Assembly (NCBI GenBank): GCA_036557785.1
Contig: DATBGZ010000055.1
Coordinates: 1-64,000, forward strand
Direction: 5' to 3'
Source: DATBGZ01 sp036557785
GTDB taxonomy: Bacteria > Actinomycetota > Actinomycetes > Mycobacteriales > Micromonosporaceae
Length of the DNA: 64,000 bases
Positions within the stretch are counted from its first letter, which is position 1. Each line of letters begins with the position of its first letter. This document shows positions 17,542-25,338 of this stretch, in pieces. The notes below the pieces were generated by a model. The model did not search any database. It was not told the DNA's origin and saw only the letters and a program-made list of their open reading frames with translations. The translations under genes and the position numbers were made by a program.

Positions 17542-17919
17542 ATGGCCCGCGGCGACCGTTACGATGCGACCGTGGGCTCCGACTGCCTGTTCTGCGCCAT
17601 CGTCGCCGGGGAGATCCCCTCGACCGTGGTGTACGAGACCGATCAGGTCCTCGCGTTCCGTGATATCAACCCGCAGGCGCCGACCCACGTGGTGGTGATC
17701 CCAAAGACGCACCACGATGACGCGGTCTCGATCGCCGAGGCGGATCCGGCGCTGGCCGCGGCCCTGGTCGCGGCGGCGGGCGCGGTGGCACGCCAGGAGG
17801 GCATCGACGAGCCGGGCTACCGACTCGTCTTCAACAACGGGCCGGACGCGGGCCAGAGCGTCCCGCACGTGCACTGCCACCTGCTCGGCGGGCGCCCGAT
17901 GGCCTGGCCGCCCGGCTGA
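17542..17919 (+). CDS. HIT-family nucleotide hydrolase
   Basis: A 125-residue histidine-triad protein, probably an HINT-type purine nucleoside phosphoramidase. CLFCAIVAGEIPST with its CxxC pair sits near the N-terminus and the catalytic triad HVHCHLL near the C-terminus. It is a full-length HIT domain. The start may be the GTG at 17572, which would give the more usual N-terminus close to CLFC. The C-terminus ends soon after the triad, as expected. It lies in the hrcA-phoH block, as in related actinobacteria. Confidence 0.9.
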   Translation: MARGDRYDATVGSDCLFCAIVAGEIPSTVVYETDQVLAFRDINPQAPTHVVVIPKTHHDDAVSIAEADPALAAALVAAAGAVARQEGIDEPGYRLVFNNGPDAGQSVPHVHCHLLGGRPMAWPPG

Positions 17920-17933
17920 ACCGGACGGCGACT

Positions 17934-18342
17934 GTGGGGCAGCCCGGGACGGCGTGGGAAGGCCCCGGCGTCGTGACGCTGCCGGAGCATCGGCAGGCCT
18001 GGGCCGGTGCCCCGGGTCGAGGTCGCGTGCCGGGGTGGTCGTGGCCGTACGGGCACCGCGCTCGCTGCGTTGTCCATTCTGGACGGCCTGGCCCCGCGGG
18101 CGGCCCTGGCGTGGCTGCGCCGGACCTACGACCCCGGTGCGGTGGAGACACCGTGGCAGCGGTGGTGGCTGTGCCGGGTGCGCGCGGAGGGGCCACCTGC
18201 TGCCCGGATGAGTGGTATGTCCATGGACGCGGTGCGCGTGCGGGACCGGCGCTGCCGGATACGATGGGTGCTTCGGATGCCGTCGTACCTGGGCCACCGG
18301 CGCGGGGACGGCATCTACCGACCTGGGAAGGATGTGGTCTGA
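17934..18342 (+). pseudogene. Remnant of a protein-tyrosine-phosphatase-like gene
   Basis: One frame from 18007 encodes VEVACRGGRGRTGTALAAL, which contains a CxxGxxR(S/T)-type phosphatase P-loop, followed by LAWLRRTYDPGAVETPWQR. This is the C-terminal half of a small tyrosine-phosphatase-like family that I recall from actinobacteria. The frame has no room for the first half: an in-frame stop lies about 30 nt upstream and the HIT gene ends at 17919. Just before it, a different frame reads LPEHRQAWAGAP, which resembles the expected preceding helix, so a frameshift near 18004 plus an N-terminal deletion is likely. The tail beyond about 18180 is probably not part of the family. It may be expressed as a fragment but is unlikely to be functional. 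Confidence 0.5.
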
Positions 18343-18360
18343 GGCCGCCACGGCCGAGCT

Positions 18361-19479
18361 ATGACCGGTACCCCACCCAACGGCTCTGTCGAGTCGGAAC
18401 GCGGCGCAGGCGGCGTGGAGCTCACCACCGAGACCCCCACAGCCGTGCAGACCAGGATCACGGTCGCGGATCCGCAGCAGATGGTGAGCCTGCTCGGCTC
18501 CCACGACGAGATTCTCAAGCTCATCGAGCGCACGGTGCGCAGTGACGTTCACGTGCGGGGCAACCAGATCACGATCTCCGGCTCCCCGGCGGACAACGCG
18601 AAGGCGGAGCGCATCTTCGCCGAGCTGCTGGAGCTCGTCGAGAAGGGAGAGACGCTGACGCCGGACGCGGTCCGGCGCACCGTGGGGATGCTCGAGCAGG
18701 GTGGCACGGAGCGCCCGGCCGAGGTGCTCACGCTCAACATCCTTTCCCGCCGTGGCCGGACCATCCGGCCGAAGACACTCGGCCAGAAGCGCTACGTGGA
18801 CGCGATCGACCAGCACACGGTTGTCTTCAGCATTGGTCCCGCCGGCACCGGCAAGACCTACCTCGCCATGGCCAAGGCGGTTCAGACGCTGCAGGCCAAG
18901 CAGGTCAACCGGATCATCCTGACCCGCCCCGCGGTCGAGGCCGGCGAGCGGCTCGGTTTCCTGCCCGGCACGCTCTTCGAGAAGATCGATCCCTACCTGC
19001 GCCCGCTCTACGACGCGCTGCACGACATGATCGACCCAGACTCGATCCCGCGCCTGATGGCGAACGGGACGATCGAGGTGGCCCCCCTGGCCTACATGCG
19101 CGGGCGCACCCTCAACGACGCGTTCATCATCCTGGATGAGGCTCAGAACACCACCCCGGAGCAGATGAAGATGTTCCTCACCCGGCTCGGCTTCGGGTCC
19201 CGGATCGTCGTGACCGGCGACGTGACCCAGGTCGACCTGCCCGGTGGCTCGCGCAGCGGCCTGCGCGAGGTGCGGGAGATCCTCGACGGCGTCCCGGACG
19301 TGCACTTCGCCACGCTCACCAGCGTTGATGTGGTGCGCCACCGGCTGGTGAGCGACATCGTCGATGCCTATGCCCGGTGGGACGCCGCGCGGGAGGAACA
19401 GGGCCCGGGCCAGCCCGCGACGATCCGTGCGGTGCCCGGTCGGGCGGGACATCCCGGCCGTGGCGCTCGCCGACGCTAG
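18361..19479 (+). CDS. ybeZ: PhoH-like ATPase (YbeZ)
   Basis: A 372-residue PhoH-family P-loop protein. An N-terminal KH-like region (about residues 30-110) is followed by the PhoH ATPase domain with Walker A GPAGTGKTYLA (around residue 160) and Walker B FIILDEAQN. PhoH/YbeZ partners YbeY in rRNA processing and RNA turnover, and ybeY lies 24 bp downstream, which is the conserved arrangement. A low-complexity, Gly/Arg-rich C-terminus may bind RNA. Confidence 0.94.
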   Translation: MTGTPPNGSVESERGAGGVELTTETPTAVQTRITVADPQQMVSLLGSHDEILKLIERTVRSDVHVRGNQITISGSPADNAKAERIFAELLELVEKGETLTPDAVRRTVGMLEQGGTERPAEVLTLNILSRRGRTIRPKTLGQKRYVDAIDQHTVVFSIGPAGTGKTYLAMAKAVQTLQAKQVNRIILTRPAVEAGERLGFLPGTLFEKIDPYLRPLYDALHDMIDPDSIPRLMANGTIEVAPLAYMRGRTLNDAFIILDEAQNTTPEQMKMFLTRLGFGSRIVVTGDVTQVDLPGGSRSGLREVREILDGVPDVHFATLTSVDVVRHRLVSDIVDAYARWDAAREEQGPGQPATIRAVPGRAGHPGRGARRR

Positions 19480-19503
19480 GCGCCGGGAAAGGGAGAAATT
19501 TGC

Positions 19504-19971
19504 ATGTCCATTGAGATCGCCAACGAGTCCGGCACCGACGTCGACACCGATGCCGTCCTTGACTGCGCCCGGTACGCGCTCGACGAGATGGGCGTCAACC
19601 CGCTCGCCGAGCTCTCCATCCTGCTCGTCGACGTGCCCTACATGGCTGAGCTGAACCACCGCTGGATGGGCGGGGACGGACCGACCGACGTGCTCGCCTT
19701 CCCGATGGAGGAGGGCACGATCGATCCCGGGCCGCAGGACCTCGCGGGCGGCGAGCCGACCCTGCTCGGCGACGTCGTGCTCTGCCCCGAGGTCGCCGAG
19801 AAGCAGGCTCCCAACGCTGGCCACTCGACCGCCGACGAGCTGCATCTGCTCACCGTGCACGGCGTCCTGCACCTGCTCGGCTACGACCATGCCGAGCCGG
19901 ACGACGAGCGGGAGATGTTCGCGCTGCAGGCCAAGGTCCTCGATGGCTGGCGCGCCGCCCGGCGAAGTTGA
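19504..19971 (+). CDS. ybeY: Endoribonuclease YbeY
   Basis: A 155-residue single-strand-specific metal-dependent endoribonuclease involved in 16S rRNA 3'-end maturation and ribosome quality control. The family signature HGVLHLLGYDH supplies the three histidines that bind the metal. The start is well supported by GGGAGAAA upstream of the ATG. It overlaps or nearly abuts the next gene, consistent with an operon phoH-ybeY-CNNM-CDA-era. Confidence 0.96.
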   Translation: MSIEIANESGTDVDTDAVLDCARYALDEMGVNPLAELSILLVDVPYMAELNHRWMGGDGPTDVLAFPMEEGTIDPGPQDLAGGEPTLLGDVVLCPEVAEKQAPNAGHSTADELHLLTVHGVLHLLGYDHAEPDDEREMFALQAKVLDGWRAARRS

Positions 19972-19985
19972 CGCCCGGGGCCGAC

Positions 19986-21365
19986 GTGAACAACGCCACG
20001 CTGATCCTGACCGCTGCCGGGCTGGTGGTGCTGGCCGGTTTCTTCGCGATGTCCGACGCGGCGGTCTCCACCGTCTCGCCGGCCCGCGTCGGTGAGCTGC
20101 GTAGAGAGGGCGCCCGGGGAGCGAGGGCGCTGCAGGCGATCGCGGCCGACCCGCCCCGCTACACCAACCTGTTGCTGCTGCTCCGGCTGATCTGTGAGCT
20201 CACCGCCACCACGCTCGTGGCGCTCGTGCTGATCACCGCGATCGACACCGGCTGGCTCGCCGTGCTCGTCACCGCGCTGACCATGGCCGTGGTCTCGTTC
20301 GTGGTGGTCGGCGTCGGCCCACGCACCGTCGGCCGCCAGCACGCCTACACCATCGGTCGTTTCGTCGCCCCGCTCGTGCACCGGCTCGGCCGTGCCCTGG
20401 GCCCGCTGGCCACTCTGCTCATCCAGATCGGCAACGCGTTCACCCCGGGCCGTGGTTTTCGCGAGGGCCCGTTCGCGACCCAGGTCGAGCTGCGTGAGCT
20501 CGTCGACCTGGCCGAGCAGCGCGGGGTCGTGGAGCACGACGAGCGCGACATGATCTACTCCGTCCTCGCCCTCGGCAAGGCCATCGCACGTGAGGTCATG
20601 GTGCCGCGGACCGAGATGCTCTGGGTCGAGGAGGCCAGCACGGCCGGCGACGCGCTCGGCATCGCCCTGCGCTCCGGCTTCTCCCGGCTGCCGGTCATCG
20701 GCCGGAGCGTCGATGACGTGCTGGGCATCGTCTACCTCAAGGATCTCGTGCGGCGGATCCGCACCGACGGCGAGCAGGTGCCGGCCGCCTCGGTGATGCG
20801 CCCGGCAAGCTTCGTGCCTGAGTCGAAGCACGTCGATGACCTGCTCCGGGAGATGCAGGCGGCACGGACCCACATCGCGGTCGTTGTCGATGAGTACGGC
20901 GGGACGGCCGGGTTGGTCACGATCGAGGACATCCTCGAGGAGATCGTCGGGGAGATCACCGACGAGTACGACGTGGGGGAGCGCCCGCCGGTCGAACGCA
21001 TCGATGCCGATCGGGTCCGGGTCAGCGCCCGCCTGCCGGTGGAGGACCTCGGCGAGCTCTTCGATATCCAGCTGCACGCCGAGGACGTCGAGACCGTAGC
21101 GGGCCTGCTCGCGCAGGCGCTGGGCCGGGTACCGATCCCGGGCTCGACCGCCACGGTGAACGGGCTCACGCTGGAGGCCGAGGGCACCACGGGCCGGCGC
21201 AACCGGATCGATGCCGTGCTCGTGACGCGGCGCGGCACCGCCGCCGGCGGTCCGGCCGCGGTATCTCCGGCCCGCGACGCCCGGCACGACGCCGGAGGCG
21301 ACCGCTGGAACCACCACGGCGAGCAGCAGCACAGTCCCGACGAGAGGCAGACCGCCGATGCCTGA
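19986..21365 (+). CDS. CNNM/CorC-type transporter-associated protein (hemolysin C family)
   Basis: A 459-residue membrane protein with an N-terminal DUF21/CNNM domain of about four helices (about residues 1-190), two CBS domains (about 205-330) and a C-terminal CorC_HlyC domain (about 345-430). CNNM/CorC proteins are linked to magnesium or cobalt efflux. The old hemolysin name is misleading. I use the GTG at 19986. The TTG at 19968 overlaps ybeY and is less likely. It is the usual neighbour between ybeY and era in actinobacteria. Confidence 0.92.
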   Translation: MNNATLILTAAGLVVLAGFFAMSDAAVSTVSPARVGELRREGARGARALQAIAADPPRYTNLLLLLRLICELTATTLVALVLITAIDTGWLAVLVTALTMAVVSFVVVGVGPRTVGRQHAYTIGRFVAPLVHRLGRALGPLATLLIQIGNAFTPGRGFREGPFATQVELRELVDLAEQRGVVEHDERDMIYSVLALGKAIAREVMVPRTEMLWVEEASTAGDALGIALRSGFSRLPVIGRSVDDVLGIVYLKDLVRRIRTDGEQVPAASVMRPASFVPESKHVDDLLREMQAARTHIAVVVDEYGGTAGLVTIEDILEEIVGEITDEYDVGERPPVERIDADRVRVSARLPVEDLGELFDIQLHAEDVETVAGLLAQALGRVPIPGSTATVNGLTLEAEGTTGRRNRIDAVLVTRRGTAAGGPAAVSPARDARHDAGGDRWNHHGEQQHSPDERQTADA

Positions 21366-21714
21366 CGCGGCCGGGACGCTCGACGCCGAAGACGCCAAGC
21401 TGGTGACTCTCGCCCGTGCCGCCCGGGCACGGGTGGGCGCGATCGAGGGCGCGGCAGTGCGCGACCAGGATGGACGCACCTATGCGGCCGCGACCGTGGC
21501 ACTGCCGTCACTGTCGCTGTCGGCACTGCAGCTGGCGGTCGCGACGGCCGTGGCGGCGGGTGCGCGTACGGTCGAGGCCGCGGCCGTGGTCACCGAGGCA
21601 TCCACTGTGGACACTGCCGGCTATGCCGCCGTGCGGGACCTCTCCGCGACGGCGCCCGTCTATGCGGCAACCCCCGACGGTGTACCGTCGCGCACCCTCG
21701 TGGGCCCGGCGTGA
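21358..21714 (+). CDS. Catalytically degenerate cytidine-deaminase-like protein
   Basis: A 118-residue protein with the layout of a small cytidine deaminase (LVTLARAARARVGAIEGAAVRDQDGRTYAAATV) but without the zinc-binding HAE and PCxxC motifs. It cannot be an active deaminase of the usual kind. This degenerate form regularly precedes era in actinobacteria, often annotated as cytidine deaminase. It overlaps the upstream gene by 8 nt and its stop overlaps the era start (GTGA), so it is coupled to both. A TCCACTGTGGA motif occurs at 21601. Confidence 0.85.
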   Translation: MPDAAGTLDAEDAKLVTLARAARARVGAIEGAAVRDQDGRTYAAATVALPSLSLSALQLAVATAVAAGARTVEAAAVVTEASTVDTAGYAAVRDLSATAPVYAATPDGVPSRTLVGPA

Positions 21715-22712
21715 GAAACCGCGGCGAGGCCGCGAACGAGCCGGCGGGCACGGTGAGCGCTGCCGGGCAGCCCGAAGACGCCGGTGCGGGCGAGCCCTAC
21801 CGCGCTGGCTTCGCCTGCTTCGTGGGCCGACCGAACGCGGGCAAGTCGACCCTGGTCAATGCCATCATGGGCCGCAAGATCGCGATCACCAGCAGCCGAC
21901 CCCAGACCACGCGGCACGTGGTGCGGGGCGTCCTGCACCGTCCCGGCGCCCAACTGGTCCTCGTCGACACGCCCGGGGTTCACCGGCCGAGGACCCTGCT
22001 CGGCGAGCGGCTCAACGACCTGGTACGCGAGACCTGGAGCGAAGTCGACGTCATCGGGCTCTGCATCCCGGCCGATGAACCGGTCGGGCCGGGGGACCGC
22101 TTCATCGCCAGCGAGATCGCCTCCGTCACCGCCACCGTGATCGCCGTGGTGACGAAGACGGACCTGGTGGCGCATTCTCGGCTTCCCGAGCAACTGTTGG
22201 CGGTTTCGCGGCTGGGAGAGCTCACCCCGGCGCCCGGAGCCCGCTCCCAGGTGTTCGCGGACATCGTGCCGGTCTCCGCGGTCACGGGTGAGCAGCTGGA
22301 CGTCCTCGTGGACGTCATGGCGGGACATCTGCCGGTCTCGCCCCAGCTCTACCCGGACGACATGGTCACCGACGAGCCGGAACAGGTCATGGTGGCCGAG
22401 CTGATAAGGGAGGCGGCGCTTGAGGGCGTGCGCGACGAGTTGCCCCATTCGATCGCGGTCCTGGTCGAGGAGATGTTCGCGGCGGAAGGACGCGCGGATC
22501 TGACCAAGGTGTTCGCCAGCATCTACGTAGAGCGACAGAGCCAGAAGGCGATCGTCATCGGGGCAGGCGGATCACGACTGCGCGACGTCGGCACTCGGGC
22601 TCGGGCCGGCATCGAGTCTCTGCTCGGTACTCGCGTTTACCTGGATCTGCATGTGCGGGTCGCGAAGGAGTGGCAACGCGACCCACGTCAACTCCGCAAG
22701 CTGGGATTCTGA
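21711..22712 (+). CDS. era: GTPase Era
   Basis: A 333-residue Ras-like GTPase with a C-terminal KH domain that binds the 3' end of 16S rRNA and promotes 30S assembly. G1 is GRPNAGKST (about residue 43), G3 is DTPG and G4 is TKTD. The C-terminal KH region shows ERQSQKAIVIGAGGSRLRDVG. A non-conserved N-terminal extension of about 35 residues precedes the G domain. It starts at a GTG coupled to the preceding gene. The operon appears to end here, since a promoter for lsr2 follows. Confidence 0.97.
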   Translation: MRNRGEAANEPAGTVSAAGQPEDAGAGEPYRAGFACFVGRPNAGKSTLVNAIMGRKIAITSSRPQTTRHVVRGVLHRPGAQLVLVDTPGVHRPRTLLGERLNDLVRETWSEVDVIGLCIPADEPVGPGDRFIASEIASVTATVIAVVTKTDLVAHSRLPEQLLAVSRLGELTPAPGARSQVFADIVPVSAVTGEQLDVLVDVMAGHLPVSPQLYPDDMVTDEPEQVMVAELIREAALEGVRDELPHSIAVLVEEMFAAEGRADLTKVFASIYVERQSQKAIVIGAGGSRLRDVGTRARAGIESLLGTRVYLDLHVRVAKEWQRDPRQLRKLGF

Positions 22713-22845
22713 CCCGCCCGCCATTGGCGAATGGCCATCCACATTGGCTATCGAGCAAATGCGCCCAGCCCACTCGGCCCCGCACCCAACGCCACCGAGG
22801 AATGCGTCCCCGCAAAGCAGTACGGCGTATGTTCGCGCGCCTGGA

Positions 22846-22875
22846 TTGCGCTTTTCGGCGCGTCGTCGTTAGTAT
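22846..22875 (+). promoter_or_regulatory. Putative lsr2 promoter
   Basis: TTGCGC (22846-22851), an 18-bp spacer and TAGTAT (22870-22875) form a plausible sigma-A-type promoter 59 nt before the lsr2 ATG. The 220-bp era-lsr2 interval is clearly less GC-rich than the genes around it. Confidence 0.55.
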
Positions 22876-22934
22876 TTGCTGACCGTTCAGATCCGCCGCA
22901 CATCTAACGGCAGAATCGGAAGGAACCTACGACC

Positions 22935-23279
22935 ATGGCGAAGACCACGATCGTACAGTTGGTGGACGACCTTGATGGCAGCGAGGCCATCGAGACCGTC
23001 AAGTTCGGACTCGACGGATATGCGTACGAGATTGACCTGTCTCAGAAAAACGCCTCCAAGCTCCGCGATGCCTTGTCGCGGTACATCGAGCACGGCAGCC
23101 GCATTTCCGGTCGCGCCTCCGGCATGGGCCGAGGCGGAAGCCGGCGACCCGCCGTCGCCGAACGGGAGCAGAACAAGGCGATCCGAGCCTGGGCCATCCG
23201 CAAAGGCTATGATGTCGCCCCCCGCGGTCGCATCCGTTCGGAGATCGTCGACCAGTACCATCGCGAGGCCGGTCGCTGA
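22935..23279 (+). CDS. lsr2: Nucleoid-associated protein Lsr2
   Basis: A 114-residue histone-like protein that bridges DNA and silences AT-rich, often horizontally acquired, genes. The N-terminal dimerisation domain starts with AKTTIVQLVDDLDG. The C-terminal DNA-binding domain contains NKAIRAWAIRKGYDVAPRGRI, with the RGR minor-groove motif. GGAAGGA precedes the ATG. It is a single-gene transcript with its own promoter and a clear terminator. Confidence 0.97.
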   Translation: MAKTTIVQLVDDLDGSEAIETVKFGLDGYAYEIDLSQKNASKLRDALSRYIEHGSRISGRASGMGRGGSRRPAVAEREQNKAIRAWAIRKGYDVAPRGRIRSEIVDQYHREAGR

Positions 23280-23299
23280 CGCCGGTTACGCCATCAATC

Positions 23300-23334
23300 T
23301 CGCCGCGGGCCTTATTGGTTCCGCGGCGATTTTG
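23300..23334 (+). terminator. Rho-independent terminator of lsr2
   Basis: A 9-bp perfect stem, TCGCCGCGG (23300-23308) with CCGCGGCGA (23321-23329), is followed directly by TTTTG. It overlaps the last codons of the convergent uppS gene. Confidence 0.8.
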
Positions 23335-24196
23335 TCTCCGCGCGACGGTCGGTGGTGGGAGCGACGGGATTGGGTAGCGCGCCGCCGAACCGGCGGTCAC
23401 GTTGCGCGAACAGCTCGCAGGCATACCACAGGTGTCGACGGTCGAAGTCCGGCCAGAGCGTGTCCAGGAAGACCATCTCGGCGTACGCGGACTGCCAGAT
23501 CAGGTAGTTCGACGTGCGCTGCTCGCCCGAAGGGCGCAGGAACAGATCCACATCGGGCATCTCCGGGTGGTACAGGTATCGCGCGAAGAGCCTCTCGTCG
23601 ACCCGGCTGGGATCCACCTTTCCGGCCGCGACGTCCCGAGCGATAGCCGCCGCGGCATCGGCGATCTCGGCCTGGCCGCCATAGTTCACGCAGAACTGCA
23701 GGGTCATCGTCGTGTTGTGTGCCGACAACGCCTGCGCGGTCTGCAGTTCGTTGATCACGCTCTTCCACAATCGGCCGGGCCGCCCGGACCACACCACCCG
23801 TACGCCGAGTTCCACGAGCTGGTAGCGCCGGCGGCGGATCACATCGCGGTTGAATCCCATCAGGAAGCGCACCTCGTCGGGCGAGCGCTTCCAGTTCTCG
23901 GTCGAGAAGGCGTACGCGGACAGGTACGGAATGCCGAGCTCGATCGCGCCCTCGATCGTGTCGAAGAGCGAGAACTCCCCTGCCTCGTGGCCTTGGGTGC
24001 GCGGCAGGCCGCGCTCTTTCGCCCACCGACCGTTGCCGTCCATGACGATCGCGACGTGCTTGGGCAGCACCTGAGGCGGGAGAGCGGGCGGGCGCGCGCC
24101 GGACGGGTGCGGCGTCGGCGGCCGTACGGCGGGAGTGGTCCGTACGGCCCGCGCGATCGGCGTGCCGGCGGGTGCCCTACGGCGCGGGGACATCAT
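23312..24196 (-). CDS. uppS: Isoprenyl (undecaprenyl/decaprenyl) diphosphate synthase
   Basis: A 294-residue cis-prenyltransferase that makes the polyprenyl diphosphate lipid carrier for cell-wall synthesis. The signature IVMDGNGRWAKERG with the catalytic Asp is near residue 52, followed by TQGHEAGE, SAYAFSTENWKRS and the C-terminal DLFLRPSGEQRTSNYLIWQ. A Pro/Arg-rich N-terminal extension of about 45 residues is not part of the conserved enzyme. Product chain length cannot be read from the sequence. It lies 36 bp downstream of recO on the same strand, the arrangement also known in mycobacteria. Confidence 0.95.
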   Translation of the reverse strand: MMSPRRRAPAGTPIARAVRTTPAVRPPTPHPSGARPPALPPQVLPKHVAIVMDGNGRWAKERGLPRTQGHEAGEFSLFDTIEGAIELGIPYLSAYAFSTENWKRSPDEVRFLMGFNRDVIRRRRYQLVELGVRVVWSGRPGRLWKSVINELQTAQALSAHNTTMTLQFCVNYGGQAEIADAAAAIARDVAAGKVDPSRVDERLFARYLYHPEMPDVDLFLRPSGEQRTSNYLIWQSAYAEMVFLDTLWPDFDRRHLWYACELFAQRDRRFGGALPNPVAPTTDRRAETKSPRNQ

Positions 24197-24232
24197 GTTC
24201 GGGCTCCGTCACATCTGTGGCCGCGGAACGGG

Positions 24233-24997
24233 TCACTGCTGCGTCCGGTCGACCAACGGCAGCGAGCGTAACCCCCGCTCGAGGTGCCATTGCAGGTGCG
24301 CCGCGACCAGCCCGCTGCACTCTCTGCGGTGCATGTGCGCGCTCGCGTCGGCGATGCCCCAGTCGCCCGCGACGAGGGCGATCATGAGCTCGAGGGTGGA
24401 CGGGGCAGGGTGGGTCGCGCCGGGTGGGCGGCAGTCGCCGCAGACCGCGCCTCCGGCGGGCACGGAGAAGGACGCGTGCCGACCCGGGGCGGCGCAGACC
24501 GCACACTCGGTCAGCGACGGTGCCCAGCCGGCGTTCGCCATCACCCGCAAGAGGTAGGCGTCGAGCACCAGGGTGCTCGCGTGCGTCGCGGAGGAGAGCG
24601 AGCGCAGGGCGCCGAGGGTGAGCTGGAACAGCCGCAGCGCCGGCTCCTGCTCGACGGGGGTCAGCCGCTCGGCGGTCTCCGCGACCGCGCTCGCCGCCGT
24701 GTAGCGGGGGTAGTCGCGAGCGAGGTCCTTTCCGTAGAGCTCGATGCTCTCCGCCTGCCGGATCGTGTGCAGGCCCCGGGCGGCGTTGCCCGGGTCACCC
24801 GCGATCTGCACGTCCACGTGGCCGAACGGCTCCAACCGGGCGCCGAATCGGGAGGACGTGCGTCGCACGCCCTTCGCGGCGGCCCGCACCCGCCCGTGCC
24901 GACGGGTCAGCATCGTGATGATCCGGTCGGACTCACCGAGCTTCTGTACCCGCAGCACCACCGCGTCATCGCGATAGAGGGGAAGCCGTAGGGGCAC
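24233..24997 (-). CDS. recO: DNA repair protein RecO
   Basis: A 254-residue recombination mediator that loads RecA with RecR and anneals SSB-coated DNA. The N-terminal OB fold is recognisable (LYRDDAVVLRVQKLGESDRI, then GRVRAAAKGVRR). The C-terminal helical domain holds a zinc-binding set, CAVCAAP...CGDC. I place the start at the GTG at 24997. The open frame extends about 100 codons upstream without similarity to RecO. Its promoter region is shared, divergently, with clpC. Confidence 0.93.
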   Translation of the reverse strand: MPLRLPLYRDDAVVLRVQKLGESDRIITMLTRRHGRVRAAAKGVRRTSSRFGARLEPFGHVDVQIAGDPGNAARGLHTIRQAESIELYGKDLARDYPRYTAASAVAETAERLTPVEQEPALRLFQLTLGALRSLSSATHASTLVLDAYLLRVMANAGWAPSLTECAVCAAPGRHASFSVPAGGAVCGDCRPPGATHPAPSTLELMIALVAGDWGIADASAHMHRRECSGLVAAHLQWHLERGLRSLPLVDRTQQ

Positions 24998-25338
24998 CTG
25001 CCCATTCTGAGTGCCGCTGGCCCGGTTCCCGCGTCCACCCGCGGACACCGGGTGCGTGGTCAGGATTACGCTCTGCGCGTAGCCGGGCCTGCGGGCCCGT
25101 GTCACGTTTGCCAGACGCCGCACGAATGGGCAATTCTGTCCTGGTATCGACCTGTTTTGTGGGGCGGAAGTGACGCATCTGGTGTCCTTCATGGACAGCC
25201 GGCGGGACTCCGCGTGGCCCCTCAGTTTCGTTGGTCGGCGATAGAGTTGGCAACCAAGGCCGACGCCTACCGTTCGCCGGAGGCTCGGTGGTATGCGACG
25301 CGGCGGCACCAGTGCGCCGCGGTGAGGAGCGACGACGA
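24998..25338. other. recO-clpC divergent intergenic region
   Basis: 341 bp between divergent starts, without a supported gene. It contains the clpC promoter region and a long 5' leader. The only specific site I can suggest is the ClgR-like box at 25065-25082. A ribosome-binding site (GGTGAGGAG) is present just before the clpC ATG. Confidence 0.6.
25065..25082. promoter_or_regulatory. Candidate ClgR-type operator
   Basis: ATTACGCTCTGCGCGTAG fits the corynebacterial ClgR consensus as I remember it (WNNWCGCYNANRGCGWWS) at 16 of 18 positions, with the core CGC-N5-GCG intact. ClgR activates clpC and clpP genes in actinobacteria. The match is suggestive only and lies 257 bp before the clpC start. 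Confidence 0.4.

Noticed and set aside
17461..19890. An 809-codon open frame on the minus strand opposite the HIT, phoH and ybeY genes
   Set aside because: It is a GC-bias shadow. The plus strand holds well-recognised genes with ribosome-binding sites, and the minus translation is low-complexity Arg/Gly/His/Val.
21358..21714. Calling the gene a functional cytidine deaminase
   Set aside because: The zinc-binding HAE and PCxxC motifs are absent.
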